Positions 47,974-56,151 of a DNA stretch of 64,000 bases are shown here, piece after piece. This stretch comes from UBA2241 sp963777895 (GTDB lineage Bacteria > Actinomycetota > Thermoleophilia > UBA2241): positions 310,001 to 374,000 of the forward strand of contig CAVZSF010000002.1 in the NCBI GenBank assembly GCA_963777895.1. The letters are read 5' to 3'. The notes beneath the pieces were generated by a model. It was not told the origin of the DNA. It was given only the letters and a program-made list of their open reading frames with translations, and ran no database searches. A program made the position numbers and the translations under genes. The stretch's first letter is position 1; the number at the start of each line of letters is the position of its first letter.

Positions 47974-50613
47974 ATGCGGGCGAGAGAGATCATCACCACG
48001 CACAGCAACACCGACTTCGACGCCTTCGCGGCCATGGTCGCGGCAGGAAAGCTCTACCCCGAGGCGCGTCTCGTCCTCAGCGGTTCGGTCAACCGCAACG
48101 TGCGCGAGTTCCAGGCCCTGTACGCCGACCTCGTCCCGGTCGCCGATGCGGGTGACCTCGACCTGGATGAGGTGAAGCGCCTCGTCCTGGTCGACACGGT
48201 GCATCCGAACCGGATCGGCGAGCTCGCCCCCCTGTGCGAGCGTCCCGACGTGCAGGTGATCGCCTTCGACCACCACGCCCTGGACGAGGAGATGCCAGCC
48301 TTCATCGCGCCCGAGAATCTGGTGAGCGCCCCGACCGGGTCGCTCGTCACGCTGCTCGTGCGCATCATCGCCGAGCGGGGGATCGCGGTGACGCCCTTCG
48401 AGGCCACCCTGTTCGCGATCGGCATCCACGAGGACACGGGGTCGCTCACGTTCTCCACCACGACCGTGGCCGACGCGGAGGCGCTGGCCTTCTGCATGCG
48501 CCACGGGGCAGATCCGACGCTCCTGGAAAAATGGCTCGGGAACGAGCTCACCGAGGGTCAGCGGCGCACCCTGGCCGGTGCCCTGGAGCGCGCCGAGGAC
48601 CTCGGCATCGAAGGCGTCGAGGCCTACCTGGCAGCGCTGCACGAAGACCTGTACGTCGAGGGTGTGAGCGTGGTGGCGCACCGCTTCATGGATCTCACCG
48701 GCTGCGACGCGTTCTTCCTGCTCGTCGAGATGGAGCACCGCGTCTTCGTCACGGCACGCAGCCGCGGCGGCCGCGTGGACGTGGCCGAGGCGCTGGCGGC
48801 GGTGGGGGGCGGCGGGCACTTCGCCGCCGCCAGCGCCGTCGTCAAGGACAGACCCATGGACGAGGTGCGCAGGGAGCTCGCCGCAGCCGCGGCTGCCGCC
48901 GTGCGGCCGGTGGCGGTCGCGGCAGACGCGCTGCGAGAGGGCCTGTTCGCGACGGCTCTCGATGACACGGTCGATGCGGCGGCGCTGTCGTGTCGCAGGC
49001 TCGGGGTCGACGGCCTCGCCGTCGTCGACGACGCGGCTCTCGTGGGCATGGTCGCACTGGCCGACCTCGATCGCGCGACCGCCCATGGGCTTGGCCACGC
49101 CCCGGTGAAGGCGGTCATGATGTCGAGGGTGCCCGTGGTGAGCCGCGAGACGACGCTCGAGGACGCCGCACGCGTCATCGCCCGGCAGCCCATCGGCTGG
49201 GTGCCGGTCGTTCAGGCGAGAGCGACGGGCGAGTCGGTCAGTCGGGCCGACGTGGTCGGCATGCTGGGCAGGGCCGAGGTCGCCGGCGGGCGGCCGGCGG
49301 CCGACGAACACGCCGTCGAGCCCGCCGGCAACCTTGCCGCGCGACTCGCCGGCCTCGGCCTGGACGACCTCTTCACGCACGTCCAGTCCGTGGCCACGGA
49401 GGTGCGCGGCGCGTACCTCGTCGGCGGCGCCGTCCGCGACCTGCTCCTCGGCGAGAACTCGTTCGACATCGACCTCGCCGTCGAGGGCGACGGCATCGCT
49501 TTTGCGCAGACCCTGGCGGGCAGGCTCCGGGGGCACGTGCGGCCGCACGAGAAGTTCGGCACCGCCGTGGTCGTGGCACCGGCGCCGGGACGGGCCGGCG
49601 GCTTCCTGCGCATCGACGTCGCTTCGACTCGTTCAGAGTCTTACGACTACCCGGCAGCGCTGCCCAAGGTCGAGCACGCCGACATCCGCAGCGACCTGGC
49701 GCGGCGGGACTTCACCATCAACGCGATGGCCGTCTCTCTCAAGCCGGAATCGTTCGGCGCTCTGCTCGACTTCTTCGGCGGCCTCGGCGACCTCGAGGCG
49801 CGTCGCCTCGTCGTCCTGCACAACCTGAGCTTCATCGAAGACCCCACGAGGATCCTGCGCGCCGTTCGCTACGAGAGTCGTTACGGCCTGCGCATGGACG
49901 AGCACACCCTCAACCTGGCTCTCGCGGTCGGCGCCATGGACCTGATCGGCGACCTCTCGTCGGCGCGCCTGCGTGACGAGGTCGTGGCTCTCCTGAACGA
50001 GGAGAAGGTCGATTTCGCCCTGCGGCGGCTGGAACAGCTCGGCGTGACGGCCTCGATCCACGCCCGTCTCTCGGCGGGCGCGGAGGAGCGCGCCCTGATC
50101 CGGCGGTCCGACGATCTGCGCGGTGCCCATGGCCTGGAAGGGGAGGTGCCGGCCTGGCGCCTGCGCCTCGTGTGGCTGTTGCGGGAGCTCTCGCCGGAGG
50201 AGATCGCGGCGTGGGCGCGGCGCATGCGCATCAAGCGGCGGGACACGTCGGTGCTCGAGCGGTCTCTCGTCGTCGCTCAGCGCCTCGTCGAGCGTGTCTC
50301 GAGGGGCCCGACCGAGGCTGAGCTCGACGAGGTGGCGCGCGCGGAGCCGGCCGAAGCCCTGCTGGCGGCGATGGCTCTCGACGCCACCGGCGCCTCGGCC
50401 GGGCGCCTCGGCCGGTACCTGGACGTGAGCAGGCACGTCCGTCTCGAGATCGGCGGCCGCGACCTGCTGGCGCTGGGCTTCACGCCGGCGCCGCGCATGG
50501 GCGACGTTCTCCGCAGCGTGCTGCGTCTCAAGCTCAACGGCGTGCTCGCCGGGCGGGACCAGGAGCTGGCTGCTGCGGCCCGCCTCAAGGAGGACGAGGC
50601 CCGCGGTGGGTGA
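47974..50613 (+). CDS. DHH phosphoesterase - CBS - tRNA nucleotidyltransferase fusion
   Basis: 879 residues in one frame. Residues 1-170: DHH phosphoesterase with HSNTDFDA, VDTVHP and FDHHAL (DHH at 99-101). About 220-310: DHHA1 with GGGGHFAAAS near 275. About 320-420: two CBS-like units. About 470-879: class II nucleotidyltransferase of the CCA/poly(A) type, with GGAVRDLLLGENSFDIDLAV near 483, RRDFTINAMAVSL near 575, and EDPTRILRAVRYESRYGLRM. The C-terminal half should add CCA (or A) to tRNA 3' ends; the DHH half resembles nanoRNase or polyphosphatase. The order is known from some deep-branching bacteria. Confidence 0.88.
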   Translation: MRAREIITTHSNTDFDAFAAMVAAGKLYPEARLVLSGSVNRNVREFQALYADLVPVADAGDLDLDEVKRLVLVDTVHPNRIGELAPLCERPDVQVIAFDHHALDEEMPAFIAPENLVSAPTGSLVTLLVRIIAERGIAVTPFEATLFAIGIHEDTGSLTFSTTTVADAEALAFCMRHGADPTLLEKWLGNELTEGQRRTLAGALERAEDLGIEGVEAYLAALHEDLYVEGVSVVAHRFMDLTGCDAFFLLVEMEHRVFVTARSRGGRVDVAEALAAVGGGGHFAAASAVVKDRPMDEVRRELAAAAAAAVRPVAVAADALREGLFATALDDTVDAAALSCRRLGVDGLAVVDDAALVGMVALADLDRATAHGLGHAPVKAVMMSRVPVVSRETTLEDAARVIARQPIGWVPVVQARATGESVSRADVVGMLGRAEVAGGRPAADEHAVEPAGNLAARLAGLGLDDLFTHVQSVATEVRGAYLVGGAVRDLLLGENSFDIDLAVEGDGIAFAQTLAGRLRGHVRPHEKFGTAVVVAPAPGRAGGFLRIDVASTRSESYDYPAALPKVEHADIRSDLARRDFTINAMAVSLKPESFGALLDFFGGLGDLEARRLVVLHNLSFIEDPTRILRAVRYESRYGLRMDEHTLNLALAVGAMDLIGDLSSARLRDEVVALLNEEKVDFALRRLEQLGVTASIHARLSAGAEERALIRRSDDLRGAHGLEGEVPAWRLRLVWLLRELSPEEIAAWARRMRIKRRDTSVLERSLVVAQRLVERVSRGPTEAELDEVARAEPAEALLAAMALDATGASAGRLGRYLDVSRHVRLEIGGRDLLALGFTPAPRMGDVLRSVLRLKLNGVLAGRDQELAAAARLKEDEARGG

Positions 50614-51241
50614 CAGCCAGCTCCTGCGCGAGTTCGTCATCGTCCTGCCTCTGCTGCTCTTCAGCCTCGTCGCGCACGAGCTGGCGCACGGCTGGGTCGC
50701 GGCGGCCCTGGGCGACGATACGGCGCGCGCCCAGGGCCGCCTCTCCTGGAACCCGCTGCGCCAGCTCGACCCGTTCGGTACGCTCGTCCTGGTGGCCACG
50801 TTCATCGGTTCGGGCGGGTCCTTCTTCTTCGGCTGGGCCCGCCCGGTCCCCATCTCTCCGTGGCTCTTCCGCGACCCCCAGCGCGGCATGATGGCCGTGG
50901 GCGCGGCCGGGCCGCTTGCGAACGTGGTACTCGCGGGCCTGTCCTGCGCCCTCGTGTGGGCCACATACACGGCCTCCTCCACGCTGGCCGAGGTGTTCGC
51001 CCTCTCGTTCGTGCTCAACGTGGTGCTGGCCGCCATCAACCTGGTGCCGATCCCGCCGCTGGACGGTTCGCGCGTCCTCGGCGGCCTGCTGCCGCCCAAG
51101 CTGTGGGCCCGCTGGATGGAACTCGACCGCTTCGGCAACTACGTCTTCATCCTGCTGTTCGTCGTTCTCGTCAGCCAGCCCCGGCTGTTCGAGGCCACCA
51201 TCGGCAGGGTGCTCGATGCGGCCATCGGTCTGCTGCCGTGA
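50606..51241 (+). CDS. M50-family (site-2 protease-like) membrane metallopeptidase
   Basis: 211 residues, four or more membrane segments. The zinc site is HELAHG in the first segment pair (HEXXH), followed by LSWNPLRQLDPFGTL, and the third ligand block is INLVPIPPLDGSRV. This is the short, PDZ-less S2P subfamily whose substrates are mostly unknown. GTG 50606 overlaps the preceding gene by 8 nt. Confidence 0.87.
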   Translation: MGDSQLLREFVIVLPLLLFSLVAHELAHGWVAAALGDDTARAQGRLSWNPLRQLDPFGTLVLVATFIGSGGSFFFGWARPVPISPWLFRDPQRGMMAVGAAGPLANVVLAGLSCALVWATYTASSTLAEVFALSFVLNVVLAAINLVPIPPLDGSRVLGGLLPPKLWARWMELDRFGNYVFILLFVVLVSQPRLFEATIGRVLDAAIGLLP

Positions 51242-51244
51242 CGG

Positions 51245-51272
51245 TTGACTGCGAGGTCGGTCGCGGTAGCGT
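51245..51272 (+). promoter_or_regulatory. Promoter before the PLP protein and sepF
   Basis: -35 TTGACT (51245-51250), 16 nt, -10 TAGCGT (51267-51272). A leader of about 24 nt contains AGGAGGACGAGG before ATG 51303. Confidence 0.5.
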
Positions 51273-51302
51273 GACGCACGACGAGACGGCAGGAGGACGA
51301 GG

Positions 51303-51995
51303 ATGGTAAAGCAGTACACGGGTGACGCGGACGGCGTGCGGCGGCGCTACGCCGAGGTGCGCGAGCGCGTGGACGCAGCCGCGCGAGCGGCAGGCAGGGA
51401 GCCGTCCGATGTCGAGATCCTGGTGGCGACGAAGTACGTGACAGCCGAGCACCTCGGCGTGCTGAGGGACGCCGGCATCCCGCTGGTGGGCGAGAACCGC
51501 GCCCAGGACCTGGCGGAGAAGCACGCCTTGTACGGAGACGCCTTCGTCTGGGACTTCATCGGGCATCTGCAGAGCCGCAAGACGAAGACGGTGCTGCCGC
51601 TCGTGCGGCTGATCCATTCCGTCGGCACCATGAGCGTCGTCCAAGAGATCGAGCGGCGCGCGGGGCAGCCGGTGCCCGTCCTTCTCGAGGTCAATGTCGC
51701 GGGCGAGGAGAGCAAGAGCGGGGTGCCGCTGGATGAGGTCGACGCGTTTCTCGACGAGGCGAGCCGTCACCCCGGCGCCCGCTTCGAGGGACTGATGTGC
51801 ATGCCGCCGCTGTTCGACGAGCCCGAGGAGGCGCGGCCGTACTTCGCGCGTACGCGCGAGCTGGCCGCGCGGCTTTCCGAGGCGTGGAGCGGCCTATATA
51901 CTTTCCGGCGACTTTCGATGGGCACGAGCGCCGACTACGAGGTCGCCGTCCAGGAGGGCGCGACCATCGTTCGTGTCGGCAGTGTCCTCTTCTGA
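51303..51995 (+). CDS. YggS-type pyridoxal phosphate homeostasis protein
   Basis: Single-domain PLP protein (PLPBP), 230 residues. The PLP lysine is in EILVATKYV, followed by GENRAQDLAEK, WDFIGHLQSRKTK, LLEVNVAGEESKSGV, FEGLMCMPP and LSMGTSADYEVAVQEGATIVR (phosphate-binding). It precedes sepF and proC, the standard Gram-positive order. Exact role is PLP supply and amino/keto acid balance. Confidence 0.94.
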   Translation: MVKQYTGDADGVRRRYAEVRERVDAAARAAGREPSDVEILVATKYVTAEHLGVLRDAGIPLVGENRAQDLAEKHALYGDAFVWDFIGHLQSRKTKTVLPLVRLIHSVGTMSVVQEIERRAGQPVPVLLEVNVAGEESKSGVPLDEVDAFLDEASRHPGARFEGLMCMPPLFDEPEEARPYFARTRELAARLSEAWSGLYTFRRLSMGTSADYEVAVQEGATIVRVGSVLF

Positions 51996-52010
51996 CCGTA
52001 CGGAGGAGCA

Positions 52011-52541
52011 ATGGGCCTCGGCGATACCTGGCACAAGGTAGCGGTCTATTTCGGCATCGCGGACGACGAAGAGATCTACGAGGACGACGACGAGCAGACC
52101 CTCGCGCCGCACGAGGAGCTGGAGCGCTCCTACCAGGACCGTCCCAACGTGCGCAAGCTGAGCGGTTCGCGGCGTAACGACTACGACGAGATCTTCGCGG
52201 ACGAACCGCGGCGCAGCGCTCCTCCAGCCAGGGTCCGGCCGCTCGAGGCGGCTCGCCCGCAGCGCGTCGAGGTCCATCTGGTCGTCCCCAAGAACTTCAA
52301 CGACGCCCAGCAGATCGCCGACAAGTTCAAGGTCGACGTGCCCGTCATCCTGAACCTGCAGGGCTCCGAGACCGAGCTGGCCAAGCGCCTCATCGACTTC
52401 TGCAGCGGTCTGACCTACGCCATGGACGGCGGCATGCAGCGGGTCGCCGACAAGATCTTCCTGCTCACGCCCCGTAACGTCGAGGTCTCCGCCGAAGAGA
52501 AAGCCCGGCTCATTGAAAAGGGCTTCTTCAATCAGTTCTGA
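52011..52541 (+). CDS. sepF: Cell division protein SepF
   Basis: Membrane anchor and bundler for FtsZ. The 176 residues start with an amphipathic-helix-like segment (GLGDTWHKVAVYFGI) and an acidic linker (DDEEIYEDDDEQ). The conserved core VEVHLVVPKNFNDAQQIADK, VPVILNLQGSETELAKRLID, FCSGLTYAMDGGMQRVADKI and FLLTPRNVEV follows. ATG 52011 comes after GGAGGAG. It should bind the C-terminal peptide of the FtsZ at 14.6 kb. Confidence 0.95.
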   Translation: MGLGDTWHKVAVYFGIADDEEIYEDDDEQTLAPHEELERSYQDRPNVRKLSGSRRNDYDEIFADEPRRSAPPARVRPLEAARPQRVEVHLVVPKNFNDAQQIADKFKVDVPVILNLQGSETELAKRLIDFCSGLTYAMDGGMQRVADKIFLLTPRNVEVSAEEKARLIEKGFFNQF

Positions 52542-52553
52542 CCTAGGGGCTCG

Positions 52554-53346
52554 ATGAACGTCGGCCTGCTGGGCGCCGGACACATCGCGCGCGCGCTGGC
52601 CGAAGGCTGGAGCCGGCCCGGCGCAGGCCCCGGCCGGCCTGAACGCCTCCTGGTCTTCGATGTCGTGGCGTCACGCGCCGCGGCGCTCGCTGCCGATACG
52701 GCAGGGGTCGCCGCCGGCGATGTGGCCGCCCTCGCGGCGGGCAGCGATCTCGTGATCCTCGCGGTGCGGCCGCCTCAGGTCGAGGAGGCGCTGCAAGCCA
52801 TCGCGCCTATGCTGGCCGGCCGTGCGCTCGTCTCCGTTGCCGCCGGCGTACCGCTGCAGCGCCTCCGGGCTCTGCTCTCCGGCGAGCGTCCCGGTCGGGC
52901 GCGTGATGCCCAACGTGGCCGCAGCCTTGGGTCTTGGCGTCTTCCTCTTCGTGCCGGGCACGCTGGGGGCTGCCGCCGAGCCGGTGCGCGAGCTGTTCGC
53001 CGCCGCCGGCACCGTCGTCGAGGTGGCCGAGGAGGAGTACGACGTGGGCACGGCGATCGCGAGCTGCATGCCGGGCTTCGTGGCCCGGCTCGCTGAGGCC
53101 TTCACGGCGGCCGGGGTCGCGGGCGGGCTCAGCCCTGCGACGGCGGCTGCCGTCACGCTCGGCGGCCTGCACGGGGCGGCGGCGGCGCTGGCCGCCGCGG
53201 GTGACCCCGCGGCCGTGGCCGCCGCCGCCGCCACACCCGGCGGCATGACGGCGGCCGGTATCGCCGCGCTCGACGAGCACGACATCGGTGGTACGGTCGC
53301 GGCAGCGGTGCAGGCGGCCGCTGCGCAGGCGTCACATCCTGCATGA
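52554..53346 (+). pseudogene. proC: Pyrroline-5-carboxylate reductase, frame broken
   Basis: Last step of proline synthesis. From ATG 52554 the frame reads NVGLLGAGHIARALAEGW, ILAVRPPQVEEALQ and VSVAAGVPLQRLRALLSG. It then leaves the family; the continuation VMPNVAAALGLGVFLFVPG to SHPA* is one frame on (+1). The break lies at 52887-52896 (around GTCCCGGTCGG). Removing one base restores the usual spacing between the AAGV and RVMPN blocks. Simplest view: a one-base insertion error in otherwise intact DNA; real loss or frameshifting is possible. Confidence 0.85.
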
Positions 53347-53413
53347 GCAAGATCGATCTGGTCGGTAGCAAACGGTGCCGCGGCCGGCAGAGCGCCGCGA
53401 GAGGGGGTCCGGG

Positions 53414-54109
53414 ATGAAGCTGACACCGCTCGACATCAGGCACAAGGAGTTCAAGCGCGGCATGCGCGGGTATGCCGACGAGGAGGTCGACGAGTTTCTC
53501 GACGAGGTCGCCGACGAGTACGAGCGCATCTTCAAGGAGAACATCGACCTGAGTGAACGCCTCGAGACGCTCGAAGAGAAGGTCGCGGGCTACCGCCGTA
53601 TCGAGGAGACCCTGCAGAAGACCCTCGTGTCGGCGCAACAGTCCGCGGAGGAGCTCAAGACGAACGCCAACAAGGAAGCGCAGCTGATCCTGCGCGACGC
53701 CGAGCTCAAGGCGCGCCAGATGGTCAGCGACCTCTACAGCGACCGGCAGAACCTCGAGAAGAGCATCGCCGCGATGAGCGGGGTCGAGCAAGACATGCGC
53801 TTCAAGCTCAAGACGATGCTCGAGACGTTCCTCAAGCAGCTCGAGGAGGCGCCGCGGATCACCACTGAGGCGCCCCAGGACGACTTCGCCAGCCGCGCGC
53901 AGGCGATCAAGGAGGCCATCGCCCGCGAGGAGACGCAGGTGTCGCCACCGCCGCGGCGCGAGCGCAAGGCGGCCGCCGCAGCGCCGCCGCCCGCCGACGT
54001 GCCGGATGCGGCGCCGCCCGCGGCGCGGGCCGAAGGCCACGGGGCGGGCGAGGACGACCTGCTGGCGGACGTCGACAGCGAGGTGAACGAAGACGAGTTC
54101 AAGTGGTGA
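53414..54109 (+). CDS. divIVA: DivIVA-domain protein
   Basis: Coiled-coil polar or septal scaffold, 231 residues. The membrane-targeting N-terminus is KLTPLDIRHKEFKRGMRGYADEEVDEFLDEV, followed by two coiled-coil stretches (about 25-70 and 80-160). A Pro/Ala/Arg linker and an acidic tail ending DEFKW close the protein. ATG 53414 follows a G-rich site. Location after sepF-proC is standard; the yggT gene often found between them is absent. Confidence 0.93.
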   Translation: MKLTPLDIRHKEFKRGMRGYADEEVDEFLDEVADEYERIFKENIDLSERLETLEEKVAGYRRIEETLQKTLVSAQQSAEELKTNANKEAQLILRDAELKARQMVSDLYSDRQNLEKSIAAMSGVEQDMRFKLKTMLETFLKQLEEAPRITTEAPQDDFASRAQAIKEAIAREETQVSPPPRRERKAAAAAPPPADVPDAAPPAARAEGHGAGEDDLLADVDSEVNEDEFKW

Positions 54110-54137
54110 GCGACCGCTGAAGACCGCCGGCGGCGGC

Positions 54138-54404
54138 GTGCGCCTGGCGGTCTGGGCGACGCCCGGCGCGCGCAAGAGCGCGCTGGCGGGCGTCGCCGAC
54201 GGGCGCCTGCGCGTGCGCGTCGGGGCGCCGGCTCACGAGGGCCGGGCCAACGCCGAGCTCATCCGGTTCATCGCGGCGACGCTCGGCGTTCCGCCCTCGG
54301 ACGTCGCGATCACGTCGGGCGCGGGGACGCGCCGCAAGGCGATGCACGTGACAGGAGTGGCCGCGCCCGCCGCGGCCGCCCTGCTCGGCCTGGAGGAGGA
54401 CTGA
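54138..54404 (+). CDS. DUF167 (YggU) family protein
   Basis: 88 residues with LAVWATPGARKSALAGVADG, LRVRVGAPAHEGRANAELIRFIA and VAITSGAGTRRKAMHV, the DUF167 signature. Function unknown. GTG 54138 is the only good start; no clear ribosome site. The small zinc-type gene follows after 3 nt. Confidence 0.88.
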   Translation: MRLAVWATPGARKSALAGVADGRLRVRVGAPAHEGRANAELIRFIAATLGVPPSDVAITSGAGTRRKAMHVTGVAAPAAAALLGLEED

Positions 54405-54407
54405 AAG

Positions 54408-54569
54408 ATGGCGAAGCTTGCCTACTGCAAGGTGTGCAAGGCGACCTACCCGCTGGCCGTCGTGACAAGTGACGGCGGCCGCTCAGGCAAAGTGCGCGAG
54501 CCGGCGTGCCCCATGGGTCACACCGACCTCCAGGAGCTGGACGCGCCGCCCAAGCGTGCCAAGAAGTAG
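54408..54569 (+). CDS. Small zinc-ribbon-like protein (53 aa)
   Basis: ATG 54408, 6 nt after GGAGGAGGA-type site, opens a 53-residue frame. It has a CKVC pair (residues 7 and 10), a later CPMGH (Cys34, His38) and a basic PPKRAKK end. The spacing suggests a single zinc site. I do not recognise the family. It is tightly placed between DUF167 and lspA, whose GTG overlaps its end by 14 nt, and this supports a real gene. Confidence 0.65.
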   Translation: MAKLAYCKVCKATYPLAVVTSDGGRSGKVREPACPMGHTDLQELDAPPKRAKK

Positions 54570-55005
54570 ATCCGCCTGGCTCGGCCCGGCCGCGGTCACG
54601 CTCGGCGTGGTCGCGCTGGACCAGCTCAGCAAGTGGCTGGTGCGCCGCGGCGCGGCGAGCCTTCCGTTCGACCTCGCCGCCGGCGTGCGCCTCGAGATCA
54701 CGATGAACAGCGGCATCTCGTTCAGCCGGTTCAGCGACGCGGGCTGGCCGATCGTCGCGCTCGTCGGCCTCCTCTGCGTCGCCCTGGCCGCGGCGTTCGT
54801 GCTGGCGCCGGTGCGCTACCGGTACGCGATCGCCGTCATGCTCGGCGGGGCCGTCGGGAACTTCATCGACCGCCTGCGCTTCGATGGGGCGGTCCTCGAC
54901 TTCATCGCCTCGCGCTGGTGGCCCACCTTCAACGTCGCCGACGTCGCCATCGTGGCGGGCGTCCTGCTCGTCGTCCTGCAGGTCTTCCGTGCCGCCCGGG
55001 ACTGA
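54556..55005 (+). CDS. lspA: Lipoprotein signal peptidase (signal peptidase II)
   Basis: Membrane aspartyl protease that cleaves prolipoprotein signal peptides. The 149 residues, four membrane helices, include ALDQLSKWLV, ITMNSGISFSRF, the first catalytic Asp in GAVGNFIDRLRFDGAVLDFI and the second in FNVADVAIVAGV. GTG 54556 lies within the preceding small gene. The end overlaps the probable rluD start by 17 nt. Confidence 0.93.
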   Translation: MPRSRSAWLGPAAVTLGVVALDQLSKWLVRRGAASLPFDLAAGVRLEITMNSGISFSRFSDAGWPIVALVGLLCVALAAAFVLAPVRYRYAIAVMLGGAVGNFIDRLRFDGAVLDFIASRWWPTFNVADVAIVAGVLLVVLQVFRAARD

Positions 55006-56002
55006 CCCCGGCGGGGGTGACCCGGCGCGCGGTGCGGCGGGGGCCGCCGACAGTGGCCAAGTGCCGCGGGGTCGCAGCGCCGGTCGCGCCACGACCCGTA
55101 CACGCTTCGTCGTCGACGAGGACCGCGGCGCCCGCCTCGACGTCGTCGTCGCGCGCCGCACGGCGATGTCGCGGTCCGCGGCGGCGCGCGCCATCGAGGC
55201 GGGCGCCGCGCTCGTCGACGGCCGTCCGGCGGCGAAGCACCATGTCCTGCGCCCCGGCGAGACGGTCGAGTTCGAAGCGCCTGCGCCGGAGCCGTCGCAA
55301 CTGGAGCACGAAGAGGTGCCGCTGAGCGTCGTCTACGAGGACGAGTGGTTGCTGGTGGTCGACAAGCCCGCCGGCGTGGTCGTGCACCCGGCGGCGGGCC
55401 ACGCGCACGGCACGCTCGTCCAGGGTCTCCTCGGACGCGGCATCCAGGGCGGCCACGGGCGCCGTCCCGGGATCGTGCACCGGCTCGACAAGGAGACCTC
55501 GGGCCTGCTGATCGTGGCGCGCCGCGAGGACGCCTACCAGCTTCTCGTGGCGGCCCTGGCGCGGCGTGAGGTGTCGCGCACGTACGTGGCCCTGGTGGCC
55601 GGCGACGTGCCCCAGGACGAAGGCACCGTCGACGCGCCCATCGGGCGTCACGTGCGCGACCGAAAACGCATGTCGGTCCACACCACCAGCCCGCGGCCCG
55701 CGCGCACGCACTTCCGCGTGCTCGCGCGGGCCGCGGGCTTCACGCTCCTCGAGGTGCGGCTCGAGACCGGCCGGACGCACCAGATCCGCGTGCACATGGC
55801 GGCGCTCGGCCACCCGGTCGCGGGCGACGCGACCTACGGCCGGCGCCCGCGGCCCGCCGGGCTCGAGCGCCACTTCCTGCACGCCGCCCGTCTCGCCTTC
55901 CGCCACCCCGCGGACGGCCGCGAGCTCACCTTCTCGGCTCCGCTTCCGCCTGAGCTCGTCGCCTTCCTCGCGACGCTGGGGCTCGAGCCGCCGGCTCTCT
56001 AG
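54989..56002 (+). CDS. rluD: RluD-type ribosomal large subunit pseudouridine synthase
   Basis: Modifies uridines of 23S rRNA. An S4 domain (RLDVVVARRTAMSRSAAARAI) precedes the catalytic domain with VVYEDEWLLVVDKPAGVVVH, the active-site Asp in GIVHRLDKETSGLLIVAR, and LETGRTHQIRVHMAALGHPV. From GTG 54989 it has 337 residues, but the first 40 are a Gly/Arg linker; GTG 55061 is an equally good start. It lies after lspA, as in many Gram-positives, and before the pyr operon. Confidence 0.92.
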   Translation: MPPGTDPGGGDPARGAAGAADSGQVPRGRSAGRATTRTRFVVDEDRGARLDVVVARRTAMSRSAAARAIEAGAALVDGRPAAKHHVLRPGETVEFEAPAPEPSQLEHEEVPLSVVYEDEWLLVVDKPAGVVVHPAAGHAHGTLVQGLLGRGIQGGHGRRPGIVHRLDKETSGLLIVARREDAYQLLVAALARREVSRTYVALVAGDVPQDEGTVDAPIGRHVRDRKRMSVHTTSPRPARTHFRVLARAAGFTLLEVRLETGRTHQIRVHMAALGHPVAGDATYGRRPRPAGLERHFLHAARLAFRHPADGRELTFSAPLPPELVAFLATLGLEPPAL

Positions 56003-56007
56003 CCGGC

Positions 56008-56030
56008 GCGCCCTCCCCCGACGAGGGCGC
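56008..56030 (+). terminator. Hairpin after rluD
   Basis: GCGCCCTC (56008-56015) pairs with GAGGGCGC (56023-56030). It is located directly after the rluD stop and 1 nt before the pyr promoter -35. No T-run. Confidence 0.5.
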
Positions 56031-56031
56031 C

Positions 56032-56060
56032 TTGACCCGCCCCTGCCCGGCTGGTACGGT
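56032..56060 (+). promoter_or_regulatory. Pyrimidine operon promoter
   Basis: -35 TTGACC (56032-56037), 17 nt, -10 TACGGT (56055-56060). The start near 56067 gives an 85-nt leader with the PyrR loop and attenuator. Confidence 0.75.
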
Positions 56061-56078
56061 CCGCACGACCTTTAACCG

Positions 56079-56092
56079 TGTCCTGCGAGACC
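56079..56092 (+). promoter_or_regulatory. PyrR-binding loop in pyr leader
   Basis: TGTCCTGCGAGACC fits the PyrR consensus ARUCCNGNGAGGYU at most positions, and GTC/GAC pair to expose the hexaloop CTGCGA, matching CNGNGA. In the known mechanism PyrR with UMP stabilises this anti-antiterminator and promotes termination. Confidence 0.7.
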
Positions 56093-56108
56093 GAAAGGGG
56101 GTGGATGA

Positions 56109-56149
56109 CGCTGCCGCACCGCGAGTCCCGGGTGCCGGTGGCGTTTTTT
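56109..56149 (+). terminator. pyr attenuator (intrinsic terminator before pyrR)
   Basis: The arms at 56109-56120 and 56131-56143 pair with one bulged base and two G-T pairs, followed at once by six T (56144-56149). The pyrR ATG starts 2 nt later. With the PyrR loop this forms a classical attenuation leader. Confidence 0.8.
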
Positions 56150-56151
56150 CT

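Noticed and set aside
47479..49548. Long minus-strand frame opposite recG and the cca fusion
   Set aside because: Same kind of shadow; the plus strand carries complete conserved motifs.
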